The translations under genes and the position numbers were made by a program. A DNA stretch of 64,000 nt from NCBI RefSeq assembly GCF_900114715.1, contig NZ_FOTY01000001.1:131286-195285 (forward strand). Reading direction: 5' to 3'. The stretch is from Salibacterium qingdaonense (GTDB taxonomy: Bacteria; Bacillota; Bacilli; Bacillales; Marinococcaceae). Numbering within the stretch: the first letter of the stretch is position 1; every line of letters starts with the position of its first letter. Below are positions 9,620-17,754 of this stretch, one piece after another. The notes under the pieces are model-generated. The model was not told the DNA's origin and did no database searches. It saw nothing but the letters and a program-made list of their open reading frames with translations.

Positions 9620-10450
9620 ATGACAAAAAAGTCAGGAGAACAACAGGTACGTGAAGTTAAACTTTATGAAAGCAAACATAAGGAAAAAGATCTGGTGCAG
9701 ACCCACCACCATACAACGCATCAGATACTCTATGTACTGGATGGAACCGGGCGGTGCACGCTGAATCATAAAGATCATACGCTGGAATCGGACAACGTGG
9801 TGCTCATCGCGCCGTACACGAATCATTCGATTCTTTCCTCATCAAAAATGACTGTTCTCGTGCTGGAATTTAACGAATCGTTTTTAAGTGAAGAAGTACG
9901 CACCGAACTGCTGCCGCTTGTATTCGAAACGTCTGATGTACTTAAGATGAGCCTGTTTGACAGCAGTGAACTCCGGCAGCTGCTCCGCAAAATGCTGTAT
10001 GAGCAGTCTCACGGGGATAACCTGCGTATGCTGGCAATGAAGACTTTTCTGGCAGAGCTTCTGTTTGTCATGAAACGCTCGTACCAGTCGAATCAGATCG
10101 CCGATACGAACAAGCTGCGGGTTGAATGGCTCCGGAATTACATCAATACCCATTATTACGAAATCACCGCGTCGGAAGATCTTTCGAAAAAAATGGGAAT
10201 GAGTACGCGGTACGTGCACAGCATATTCAAGGAATACTACGGCAGAACACCGATGCAGTATCTGACGGAAGTCAGGCTCGAACTCGTCAAGGACATGCTG
10301 CTTGAAACCGACAATGACATTGCTTCCATCTGTTTTGAAGTCGGCTTTGAATCCGTGTCGACATTTTACAGAGTGTTTAAAAAATATGTCGGTATCCCCC
10401 CAAACCAATACCGTACCTCTCACCACGAACCAGGACACGGAGAAGACTGA
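9620..10450 (+). CDS. AraC family transcriptional regulator with N-terminal cupin
   Basis: About 276 residues. The N-terminal half has a cupin fold pattern (THHHTTHQILYVLDGTGRC), usually the sugar-sensing part; the C-terminal 100 residues hold two helix-turn-helix motifs (LSKKMGMSTRYVHSIFKEY and DIASICFEVGFESVSTFYRVFKKYVG). I place the start at ATG 9620, nine bases from GGGGGGAGGG; an in-frame ATG at 9599 lies upstream of that site and is unlikely. It stands alone between two terminators, directly upstream of and codirectional with the oxidoreductase/DUF993/isomerase genes, which it may control. Confidence 0.88.
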   Translation: MTKKSGEQQVREVKLYESKHKEKDLVQTHHHTTHQILYVLDGTGRCTLNHKDHTLESDNVVLIAPYTNHSILSSSKMTVLVLEFNESFLSEEVRTELLPLVFETSDVLKMSLFDSSELRQLLRKMLYEQSHGDNLRMLAMKTFLAELLFVMKRSYQSNQIADTNKLRVEWLRNYINTHYYEITASEDLSKKMGMSTRYVHSIFKEYYGRTPMQYLTEVRLELVKDMLLETDNDIASICFEVGFESVSTFYRVFKKYVGIPPNQYRTSHHEPGHGED

Positions 10451-10476
10451 GCGCTTCTTCGTGTCTTCTTTTTTTG
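10441..10476 (+). terminator. Terminator after the AraC-type regulator
   Basis: AGAAGAC pairs with GTCTTCT, followed by seven Ts. The stem begins in the last codons of the regulator gene and encloses its stop codon. Confidence 0.75.
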
Positions 10477-10572
10477 TTCCGATTTTGAGACGGCGGTTCC
10501 CTAACTAATAAGACATAATGTATGCGTTTTTATAAGATATAGGTACATTGAATAGAAAAGAGGGGATTCTCG

Positions 10573-11724
10573 ATGGCTGTACAGAAAATCGGCATTATCA
10601 TGAATGGTGTAACAGGCCGGATGGGCACGAATCAGCATTTGATCCGTTCCATCAAGGCAATACGGGAACAAGGCGGCGTAGCACTTGGAGATGGAGAATA
10701 TCTCATGCCGGACCCGGTTCTTGTCGGACGCAATGAGAAAAAACTGCAGGTGCTTGCCGAAGACCACAATATTGACCGCTGGACAACGGATCTTGATGCG
10801 GCACTTGAAGATTCCTACAACCAGATCTATTTTGATTCCCAGACAACGGTCCGCCGCGCAGAAGGCATCAAGCAGGCCATCGCAGCCGGTAAACACATTT
10901 ACTGCGAAAAACCGACAGCCACTTCTGTGGAAGAATCCATTGAACTGGCGCGGCTCGCCAAAGAAGCCGGCGTGAAAAACGGTGTCGTGCAGGACAAACT
11001 GTTTCTGCCGGGTCTCATGAAACTCAAGCGTCTCATTGATGCCGGTTTCTTCGGAGAAATGCTCTCCGTACGCATGGAATTCGGCTACTGGGTATTTGAA
11101 GGAGATTGGCAGGAAGGACAGCGTCCGTCCTGGAACTACAAAAAAGAAGAAGGCGGCGGCATTATCGTCGACATGTTCGCCCACTGGAGATATGTAATCG
11201 ATAACCTGTTCGGTAACGTCCAGTCGCTCTCCTGCATCGGTGCGACCCACATTTCTGAGCGGGTGGATGAGAACGGCAAGCGGTATAAAGCTACAGCCGA
11301 CGATGCAGCGTACGGGACGTTTGAACTCGACAACGGGGTTATCGTCCAGGCGAACTCGTCCTGGGCGGTACGTGTCAACCGCGATGACCTCCTGACCATC
11401 CAGGTTGACGGCACCGAAGGAAGTGCCGTGGCGGGACTGCGTGAATGCAAAACGCAGCACCGGGTCAATACACCGAAACCGGTATGGAATCCGGATATCG
11501 AAAATCCTTTTGATTTTGAAGACCAGTGGCAGGAAGTACCTGACAATCAGGTTTTTGACAACGGTTTTAAAGTACAGTGGGAAATGTTTCTGAAGCACGT
11601 ACACACCGGCGAGCCGTTCCCGTGGGATCTTCTTGAAGGCGCGAAAGGCACCCAGCTGTCTGACCTCGGCCTGCAGGCCTGGGAAGAACGCAAATGGGTG
11701 GACGTACCGGAAATCAAACTGTAG
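10573..11724 (+). CDS. Gfo/Idh/MocA family oxidoreductase
   Basis: 383 residues. The N-terminal Rossmann domain starts IGIIMNGVTGRMGTNQH, with a somewhat altered dinucleotide motif, and includes the catalytic-lysine motif CEKPTATSV typical of inositol/glucose-fructose oxidoreductases. The C-terminal beta-sheet domain has the substrate His region (VDMFAHWRYVIDNL). Such enzymes oxidise a hydroxyl of a sugar or cyclitol with NAD(P). ATG follows GAGGGG with normal spacing. The next two genes are 15 bases away and overlapping by 4, so this is the first gene of a three-gene operon. The substrate is not recognisable. Confidence 0.87.
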   Translation: MAVQKIGIIMNGVTGRMGTNQHLIRSIKAIREQGGVALGDGEYLMPDPVLVGRNEKKLQVLAEDHNIDRWTTDLDAALEDSYNQIYFDSQTTVRRAEGIKQAIAAGKHIYCEKPTATSVEESIELARLAKEAGVKNGVVQDKLFLPGLMKLKRLIDAGFFGEMLSVRMEFGYWVFEGDWQEGQRPSWNYKKEEGGGIIVDMFAHWRYVIDNLFGNVQSLSCIGATHISERVDENGKRYKATADDAAYGTFELDNGVIVQANSSWAVRVNRDDLLTIQVDGTEGSAVAGLRECKTQHRVNTPKPVWNPDIENPFDFEDQWQEVPDNQVFDNGFKVQWEMFLKHVHTGEPFPWDLLEGAKGTQLSDLGLQAWEERKWVDVPEIKL

Positions 11725-11739
11725 GAGGTTGAAAATCAT

Positions 11740-12924
11740 ATGGTTCAATCATTGATACTGCCAAAAGCGGGTGGAGAATTATACACGTATACCCCTTCGG
11801 AGAAACCGGCTTTTAAAGTGGAAAAAGGGAAGTCGTTTGAAAAACGGACGGCGTTCTCAGCTGCCCACGTGGTCTGCGATCCGATGGCGGATGCCGATCC
11901 GCTGAATAACGCACAGATTGACTGGCAGGCGACGATGGAATATCGTCATTATCTGTGGTCTCTCGGCTTTGGTGTAGCAGAAGCGATGGACACGTCGCAG
12001 CGCGGCATGGGGCTGAGCTGGGAAAGCGCGAAAGAACTGATCCGCCGTTCTATTCCGGAAGCCCGTTCTGTAGGCGGACGGATCGCCTGCGGCACCGGAA
12101 CGGACCAGCTCACCCCGTCTCCGGACCTGACTCTTGAACAGGTGGAACAGGCGTACATGGAGCAGTGTGAATTCGTAGAAGGCGAAGGTGGTCAGATCAT
12201 TATGATGTCGAGCCGCGCGCTTGCTGCCTGCGCCAAAAGCCCTGAAGATTATGAAAGGGTCTACGGCAAAGTTCTCGGCAGTGTCTCCCAGCCTGTGATT
12301 CTGCACTGGCTCGGCGACATGTTCGACCCGAACCTGAAGGGGTACTGGGGATATGAAGACCTCGACAAAGCAACCGAGGTATGCCTGAAAGTCATTCAGG
12401 ACAATGCGGCCAAAATCGACGGTGTGAAAATATCCCTGCTGGATAAAGACCGCGAGATTGATATCAGAAACAGACTGCCGGAAGGTGTGAAAGTATATAC
12501 CGGTGATGACTTTAACTATCCCGAATTGATCAAAGGCGACGAAAACGGCTACAGCGATGCGCTTCTCGGTATTTTCGATGCTATCGCGCCAGCTGCCGCA
12601 GCCGGCCTGCAGGCGCTCGATGAAGGCAATATAGAACGCTACCACGACATTCTGGATAAAACGGTGCCGCTTGCCCGGCATATTTTCCAGCATCCGACGT
12701 TTGCCTACAAAACCGGCGTCGTCTTCATGGCGTACCTGAACGGGCATCAGTCCCACTTCCGCATGATCGGCGGCGCGGAAGGTTCACGCTCCATAATCCA
12801 TCTCAGCGACCTCTTTGTGATGGCAGATGAAGCCGGACTTCTTGAAGATCCTGAGATGGCCGTTGCGCGGATGCGTCCGGTATTCGAGCAGGCGGGAGTG
12901 AAACAGGGGGTGCAGACGTCATGA
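11740..12924 (+). CDS. DUF993 protein, dihydrodipicolinate synthase-like TIM barrel
   Basis: 394 residues. I recognise the DUF993 family (annotated as a dihydrodipicolinate synthase family protein) from the N-terminal segment and from blocks such as VLHWLGDMFDP-like ILHWLGDMFDPNLKGYWG and YTGDDFNYPELIKGD. Lys230 in KIDGVKISLLDK sits where class I aldolases of the NAL/DHDPS superfamily carry their Schiff-base lysine, so an aldol or retro-aldol reaction is plausible. No product has been assigned to the family as far as I know. It overlaps the next gene by 4 bases, so the two are probably translated together. Confidence 0.8.
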   Translation: MVQSLILPKAGGELYTYTPSEKPAFKVEKGKSFEKRTAFSAAHVVCDPMADADPLNNAQIDWQATMEYRHYLWSLGFGVAEAMDTSQRGMGLSWESAKELIRRSIPEARSVGGRIACGTGTDQLTPSPDLTLEQVEQAYMEQCEFVEGEGGQIIMMSSRALAACAKSPEDYERVYGKVLGSVSQPVILHWLGDMFDPNLKGYWGYEDLDKATEVCLKVIQDNAAKIDGVKISLLDKDREIDIRNRLPEGVKVYTGDDFNYPELIKGDENGYSDALLGIFDAIAPAAAAGLQALDEGNIERYHDILDKTVPLARHIFQHPTFAYKTGVVFMAYLNGHQSHFRMIGGAEGSRSIIHLSDLFVMADEAGLLEDPEMAVARMRPVFEQAGVKQGVQTS

Positions 12925-13742
12925 GTGGTACACCATCTTTGGACCGGATCAGCCTGAATCAGATTACAACCGAGCACTGGTCGCTCGAAGAAGCAGTGGA
13001 AGGATGCCTTCGTCATGATGTGCCCTGGATTTCCGTCTGGCGCCACAAGATTCATGAAATTGGTCTTTCCAAGAGCCGGAAACTTATTCAGGATGCCGGT
13101 TTGAACGTATCAAGCATCTGCCGGGGCGGTATGTTCCCGGCTCCGACACCGGAAGAGAGACGAGAGCGGATTGAAGATAATAAACGCGCCATTGAAGAGG
13201 CCGCAGAGCTAGGTACTGATGTACTTGTACTCGTCTGCGGCCCGGCTCCGGACAAAGATATCGACAGCGCCCGGAAGTGGGTGGAAGAAGGAATCGAAGA
13301 ATTAATTCCGTTTGCCCGGGAGCATGGCATCAAGCTCGGTATAGAACCGCTTCATCCAATGTATGCCGCGGATCGTTCCGTCATTTCCACCCTCGGCCAG
13401 GCCAATACCATCAGTGAAAGACTGCAGTCCGATTATGTTGGTGTGGTTGTGGATGTTTTCCACGTCTGGTGGGATCCTGATCTGTACCGTGAAATAGAAC
13501 GCGCACGAGGCAGCATTCTCGGCTTTCACGTATCCGACTGGGTCGTCCCGCTTCCTGATATCTTTAAGGCAAGAGGTATGATGGGAGATGGCGTGATTGA
13601 ATTAAGACGGATGCGCCAAGCTGTTGAAGCAGCCGGCTACCACGGCCCGATTGAGGTTGAAATCATAAACGACGCCATTTGGAATCAGCCCGGTGACGAG
13701 ACATTGAAGCAGATGAAAGAACGGTATGTAGAACACGTTTAG
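12921..13742 (+). CDS. Sugar phosphate isomerase/epimerase family TIM barrel
   Basis: 273 residues of the AP endonuclease 2-like (xylose isomerase-like TIM barrel) family. Putative metal ligands appear in LGIEPLHPMYAADRS, VVVDVFHVWWDPDLY, LGFHVSDWVVP and IEVEIINDAIWN, matching the Glu-Asp-His-Glu set seen in related epimerases and inosose dehydratases. Start overlaps the DUF993 stop (ATGA-type). Together with the oxidoreductase and DUF993 protein it should make a short oxidative pathway for an unidentified sugar. A terminator follows. Confidence 0.85.
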   Translation: MSGTPSLDRISLNQITTEHWSLEEAVEGCLRHDVPWISVWRHKIHEIGLSKSRKLIQDAGLNVSSICRGGMFPAPTPEERRERIEDNKRAIEEAAELGTDVLVLVCGPAPDKDIDSARKWVEEGIEELIPFAREHGIKLGIEPLHPMYAADRSVISTLGQANTISERLQSDYVGVVVDVFHVWWDPDLYREIERARGSILGFHVSDWVVPLPDIFKARGMMGDGVIELRRMRQAVEAAGYHGPIEVEIINDAIWNQPGDETLKQMKERYVEHV

Positions 13743-13763
13743 GCATGTAACAAGAAAAAGAAG

Positions 13764-13800
13764 CTCCTTTTCTCTATAATAGATGAAAAGGAGTTTTTTT
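13764..13800 (+). terminator. Terminator of the oxidoreductase-DUF993-isomerase operon
   Basis: CTCCTTTTC pairs with GAAAAGGAG across a 12-base AT-rich loop, followed by seven Ts. Confidence 0.87.
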
Positions 13801-13894
13801 CGTCTTCCATTGTTTTTTCTTCTTTTTGAAATAGGTGCGATAGAAATGTCGATTCCACTTAAATACAGAAATACTTCTGAAAATGATAAAACAG

Positions 13895-13912
13895 TTCTTA
13901 TAGTAATAAGAA
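13895..13912. promoter_or_regulatory. Perfect palindrome upstream of the TRAP transporter operon
   Basis: TTCTTAT-AGTA-ATAAGAA is a perfect 7-bp inverted repeat with a 4-base centre, 103 bases before the dctP-like GTG start and after the preceding terminator. It looks like a binding site for a dimeric repressor controlling the TRAP operon. Nothing follows it that would make it a terminator. The regulator is unknown. Confidence 0.45.
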
Positions 13913-14014
13913 TAGACCAACATAAACAGATATAATTAAAAACAAACAAATGCAAAGGTCTTTGTAAGGGGTTTCAGATTTTTCTTGGTAAAAACTATTT
14001 ATGGAGGAATCAAT

Positions 14015-15064
14015 GTGAAAAAACTATTTCTTTCAAGCATTTTCGTCATGCTGATGCTGATAGGTGCTGCCTGCGCTTCTTCCAGTACAGAGACATCCGG
14101 TGCGGGTGAAAATGGAAGCGATAACACAGGCATTCAGGAACGCAGTCTTACACTCGCCCATATTCACGGATCGGCCAGTCCGGTATACGAAAGTCTGGAG
14201 AACTTTGAAAAAAAGGTTGAAAATCGTTCCGACGGCAAGATTCAGATTAATATCTACGGCCAGGGGACTCTCGGAGGAGAAACAGAAATGCTGGAACTTT
14301 TAAAGACGGGAGTTCTTGACATGGCGAAAGTGAATGCCGGTAAGCTGGAAAGTTTTTCAGAGCAGTTTTCCGTATTCAGCCTTCCGTATATATTTGAAAA
14401 CACTGAGCATTTTCAGAGTGTCATGCATTCGGATACAGTAGAGCAGATGTATGCTGATCTGGAATCGAAAGGTTTGCGTGGCATTACTCATTATAGAGCA
14501 GGAAAGCGCAGCTTTTATACAATAGATACTCCGATTGAGAAACCAACTGATCTGGAAGGTCTGAAAATCAGGGTTATGAATAACGCTACGTCGATTCGGA
14601 CGATGGAACTGCTTGGGGCGTCCCCTACTCCGATGGCGGCTTCAAACGTATACTCCGCCATGCAGCAGGGTGTCATTGACGGTGCGGAAAGCAGTCACAT
14701 TGCACTGACTGATGCGAACCACGGCGAAGTCGCCAAAGCTTTCTCTTATGACGAGCATACACGGATCCCCGACTTTTTGACGATGAGTGAACAGACGTGG
14801 AACAGTTTCACGAACGAGGAAAAGCAGTTGATCCAGAAAGCTGCGGATGAAACGTCCGATGGTCACAGTAAGCGCTGGGAAGAATTAATGGCCCAAAGTA
14901 AGGAAAAAGCCAAACAGGAAATGAATGTAACATTTTATGAGAATATCAATAAGGAACCATTCCGTGAAAAAGTACAGCCGCTGATTGAAGAACGTCGTGA
15001 GAATGATAGAATTGCACAGATTTTGGACAGGTTTAACAGTTTGAAAGAAGAAAGCAGCCAATAG
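14015..15064 (+). CDS. TRAP transporter substrate-binding lipoprotein (DctP type)
   Basis: About 349 residues. I choose GTG 14015, behind GGAGGAAT, which gives the signal sequence MKKLFLSSIFVMLMLIGAAC with a lipobox Cys; a TTG 30 bases upstream in frame has no ribosome site. The mature protein has the DctP pattern: LGGETEMLELLKTGVLDMA and DLEGLKIRVMNN, including the Arg that usually salt-bridges the substrate carboxylate. That suggests an organic or sugar acid ligand. First gene of a P-Q-M operon next to the oxidoreductase module. Confidence 0.92.
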   Translation: MKKLFLSSIFVMLMLIGAACASSSTETSGAGENGSDNTGIQERSLTLAHIHGSASPVYESLENFEKKVENRSDGKIQINIYGQGTLGGETEMLELLKTGVLDMAKVNAGKLESFSEQFSVFSLPYIFENTEHFQSVMHSDTVEQMYADLESKGLRGITHYRAGKRSFYTIDTPIEKPTDLEGLKIRVMNNATSIRTMELLGASPTPMAASNVYSAMQQGVIDGAESSHIALTDANHGEVAKAFSYDEHTRIPDFLTMSEQTWNSFTNEEKQLIQKAADETSDGHSKRWEELMAQSKEKAKQEMNVTFYENINKEPFREKVQPLIEERRENDRIAQILDRFNSLKEESSQ

Positions 15065-15088
15065 AAGCTGGAAGGAGGAAACGTACCT

Positions 15089-15571
15089 ATGCAGAAAACT
15101 AAAAAAGCTATCGACAACTTTCTACTGATTACAGCCAGTATCCTGCTTTTGGTTTTGACTCTGGTGACGCTTTGGCAGGTATTCACCCGTTTTGTGCTGG
15201 GAAGTCCGAGCGTGGCAACAGAAGAAATAGCAGGCTTTTCCCTCATTTGGATAGCCATGCTCGGCGCAGCGTATGGGTTTGGCAGTGATGAGCATTTATC
15301 GCTGGATTTTATCAGGGAAAGATTCCAGGGAAGAGCGTATCTTGGAGTTCGTGCCGCTATAGATGCAGTGGTGCTGCTGTTTGCCCTGTTTGTACTGGTC
15401 ATTGGAGGAGGTATCCTGGTCAACGTAACATGGAGTGAAGTATCTCCGATCATGGGTTTTTCCATGGGGGCCGTGTACAGCATCGTGCCGATTTCGGGAG
15501 TATTCATTATCATTTATCAGGTAATGAATGTCTTGACTAGAAACAGTGCAAAAGGGGAGGAACAAACATGA
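15089..15571 (+). CDS. TRAP transporter small permease (DctQ type)
   Basis: 160 residues with four hydrophobic segments, and the family motif FSLIWIAMLGAAYGF in the second-third segment. DctQ proteins partner with the large permease in Na+- or H+-driven TRAP uptake. The stop overlaps the start of the DctM gene by 4 bases. Confidence 0.92.
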   Translation: MQKTKKAIDNFLLITASILLLVLTLVTLWQVFTRFVLGSPSVATEEIAGFSLIWIAMLGAAYGFGSDEHLSLDFIRERFQGRAYLGVRAAIDAVVLLFALFVLVIGGGILVNVTWSEVSPIMGFSMGAVYSIVPISGVFIIIYQVMNVLTRNSAKGEEQT

Positions 15572-16875
15572 GTGTTACCATTTTGACAACTATCGTATTA
15601 TTTGGAGTATTCTTTATCCTACTGTTTGTAGGGGTTCCGATATCGGTCAGCATCACTGTAGCTACTATTTTGGCCGGCCTGATTGTACTGCCGATGGATT
15701 CCTCTCTGCTTGTCGCATCCCAGCAGATTATATCAGGCATTGACAGTTTCGTGTTGGTGGCGCTTGTCTTTTTCATGCTTGCGGGAAGTATTATGAACAA
15801 CGGGGGGATCGCTCAGCGCCTGATTAATCTGGCAAAACTGGTCGGCGGAAGAATGTCCGGCTCCCTGGCCCATACGAACGTTGTAGGTAACGTGTTGTTT
15901 GGATCCATTTCCGGTTCAGCCATCGCATCTGCTGCCACGATGGGAAAAGTGATGGGACCGCAGCAGAAAAAAGAAGGATATGATCCTGCCTATTCTGCAG
16001 CGGTGAACATTGCCTCTGCTCCAACCGGACAGATTATACCACCAAGCGGTATTCCCATTATCTACTCTCTGCTCAGCGGTGGAACATCTATTGGGGCACT
16101 CTTTATAGCAGGATATGTGCCGGGGATTTTGATGGCACTGCTTGTGATGGTTGTGGCCTATATTCTCGCCAAACGTAATAATTATCCGGTGAGCGGCGGG
16201 GCAACCATGAGCGAAGCGGTCAGAGTGATCCTGCAGGCCATCCCGAGTCTATTTTTGATTGTAGTCGTTATCGGCGGTATTGCAGGAGGAGTATTCACTG
16301 CAACAGAGGGCTCCGCGATTGCTGTATTGTACGCTTTGGTGCTTAGTATGATTTATCGTGAAATATCGTTTAAGGATATACCGAAGATCATGAAAGAAAC
16401 GGTCGCATTCTCCGGTATGATTCTTCTTCTTGTCGGAGCTTCCACTGCAATGTCCTGGGTTATGACATATGCCCAGATTCCACAAACGTTAACCAATGCG
16501 CTGCTTGGACTTTCGGAAAATTACTACGTTATTATGCTGATTATCGCATTGCTGCTATTGTTCGTGGGAATCTTTATGGACGTAGCTCCGGCACTGCTTG
16601 TGTTCACACCGATCTTATTCCCGGTTGCAACAGAGCTTGGCGTAGATCCGGTTCACTTCGGCATGATCATGACGATGGGGCTTGCTATCGGGGTGACAAC
16701 ACCACCGATTGGAACCGTCTTGTTTATAGGAAGCAGTGTCAGCGGAGTAAGTATCGAAAGGATAGTAAAACCTTTGCTCATATTCTATATACCGCTGGTC
16801 ATTGCGTTGCTGCTTGTTACATTTATTCCTCAAATTAGTCTATGGCTCCCGAGAACTTTGGGAATACTGGGATAG
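15568..16875 (+). CDS. TRAP transporter large permease (DctM type)
   Basis: 435 residues with about 12 hydrophobic segments. Signature elements include AHTNVVGNVLFGSISGSAIA and NIASAPTGQIIPPSGIPIIYS, as well as LAIGVTTPPIGTVLFIG near the C-terminus, all typical of DctM channels. It is the ion-coupled transport subunit. Three genes P, Q and M make a complete TRAP system. Confidence 0.94.
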   Translation: MSVTILTTIVLFGVFFILLFVGVPISVSITVATILAGLIVLPMDSSLLVASQQIISGIDSFVLVALVFFMLAGSIMNNGGIAQRLINLAKLVGGRMSGSLAHTNVVGNVLFGSISGSAIASAATMGKVMGPQQKKEGYDPAYSAAVNIASAPTGQIIPPSGIPIIYSLLSGGTSIGALFIAGYVPGILMALLVMVVAYILAKRNNYPVSGGATMSEAVRVILQAIPSLFLIVVVIGGIAGGVFTATEGSAIAVLYALVLSMIYREISFKDIPKIMKETVAFSGMILLLVGASTAMSWVMTYAQIPQTLTNALLGLSENYYVIMLIIALLLLFVGIFMDVAPALLVFTPILFPVATELGVDPVHFGMIMTMGLAIGVTTPPIGTVLFIGSSVSGVSIERIVKPLLIFYIPLVIALLLVTFIPQISLWLPRTLGILG

Positions 16876-16886
16876 ACGCAGCCAAG

Positions 16887-16922
16887 AAGCCGGAACAGAT
16901 TTATTCTGTTACCGGCTTTTTT
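16887..16922. terminator. Terminator after the TRAP operon, probably shared with the convergent esterase gene
   Basis: AAGCCGG-ACAGA pairs with TCTGT-ACCGGCTT (one mismatch), with Ts after it. It lies between two convergent genes; the complementary strand also starts with A-run sequence, so it may serve both. Confidence 0.82.
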
Positions 16923-16933
16923 AAGTTTAAGCT

Positions 16934-17560
16934 TTACTTATATACATGTTCCAGCCAGGTGGATGCCATCAGCATATCTCCTTTTGTGTTCATATGAACA
17001 CCGTCTGTCGTCAGCGCCGTATCGGTTTTTGTATTCAGATAATTGAGAAACGCCTGGTGGGTCGGTACAAGTACCGCTTCAAATTGTTCTGCCAGGTGTT
17101 GTACTGCTTTCACGTACGGCTGGAGAAGCTTATTGCCTTCTGAAGAAGAGTCTTCATGGATAATGGTGGGTTCCATCAAAATCAGCCCTGCATTGGTATG
17201 TTCTTTCGTCTGCATAAGCAGTTTTTCATACATTTCTTCGAAAGCTTCCGGGTAAACCTGGTCGATCCAGGGACGATCCAGCTGTCTCCATACATCATTG
17301 ATTCCGATGGAAATGCTCAGCCAGTCCGGCTTTAGTTCCAGCACATCTTTTTTCCAGCGTTCTTTTAAATCAGTAACACGATCTCCACCGATGCCTTGAT
17401 TAAGAATATCAAGCTGCAGAGAAGGATGCCGTGTCAGCAGATAATCGTGAATCAATCGAACATATCCCTGCCCGATACTTTCTGAATCCTGCAGTCTCCC
17501 GTTTTCGGTAATACTGTCTCCTATCAATACAAGTCGGTCTTTTGTACCCCAGTTCATCAT
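16934..17560 (-). CDS. SGNH/GDSL esterase, resembling the acetylxylan esterase Axe2
   Basis: 208 residues. Four consecutive ATG codons follow GGGAGGA; the third (17560) or fourth has the best spacing. Block I LVLIGDSITENG carries the nucleophile Ser, block III is IGINDVWRQ (oxyanion Asn), and TDGVHMNTKGD carries the Asp-His pair. The block DWLSISIGINDVWRQ closely matches what I recall of Geobacillus Axe2, an intracellular enzyme removing acetyl groups from oligosaccharides. There is no signal peptide, so it should act in the cytoplasm. It lies head to head with the GH42 gene, suggesting that both process imported acetylated oligosaccharides. Confidence 0.85.
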   Translation of the reverse strand: MMNWGTKDRLVLIGDSITENGRLQDSESIGQGYVRLIHDYLLTRHPSLQLDILNQGIGGDRVTDLKERWKKDVLELKPDWLSISIGINDVWRQLDRPWIDQVYPEAFEEMYEKLLMQTKEHTNAGLILMEPTIIHEDSSSEGNKLLQPYVKAVQHLAEQFEAVLVPTHQAFLNYLNTKTDTALTTDGVHMNTKGDMLMASTWLEHVYK

Positions 17561-17675
17561 CATCATTCCTCCCTTTTTAAAATAGCAATGTATTCAGATG
17601 AATTCGGGGTGAGAAGGGGGAACACCTCCTTTTTTCGTTCAAAAAAACTGTATGATGGCATAAAGGTAAAAATCT

Positions 17676-17693
17676 GTATATTCCAGAATATAC
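17676..17693. promoter_or_regulatory. Palindrome in the divergent esterase/GH42 promoter region
   Basis: GTATATTC-CA-GAATATAC is an inverted repeat with perfect 8-bp arms, centred 70 bases upstream of the GH42 start and about 125 bases from the esterase start. It is a candidate operator for a regulator of both genes. It differs from AraR and cre sites. Confidence 0.5.
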
Positions 17694-17754
17694 TTAAATA
17701 TGGTAGGCTACAACAAACTATATTAAATTAATGAACAAAAAAGGGAGTGATTTT

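Noticed and set aside
10501-11748. 415-codon minus-strand frame opposite the Gfo/Idh gene
   Set aside because: Composition typical of an antisense shadow; the plus strand encodes a clear Gfo/Idh protein.
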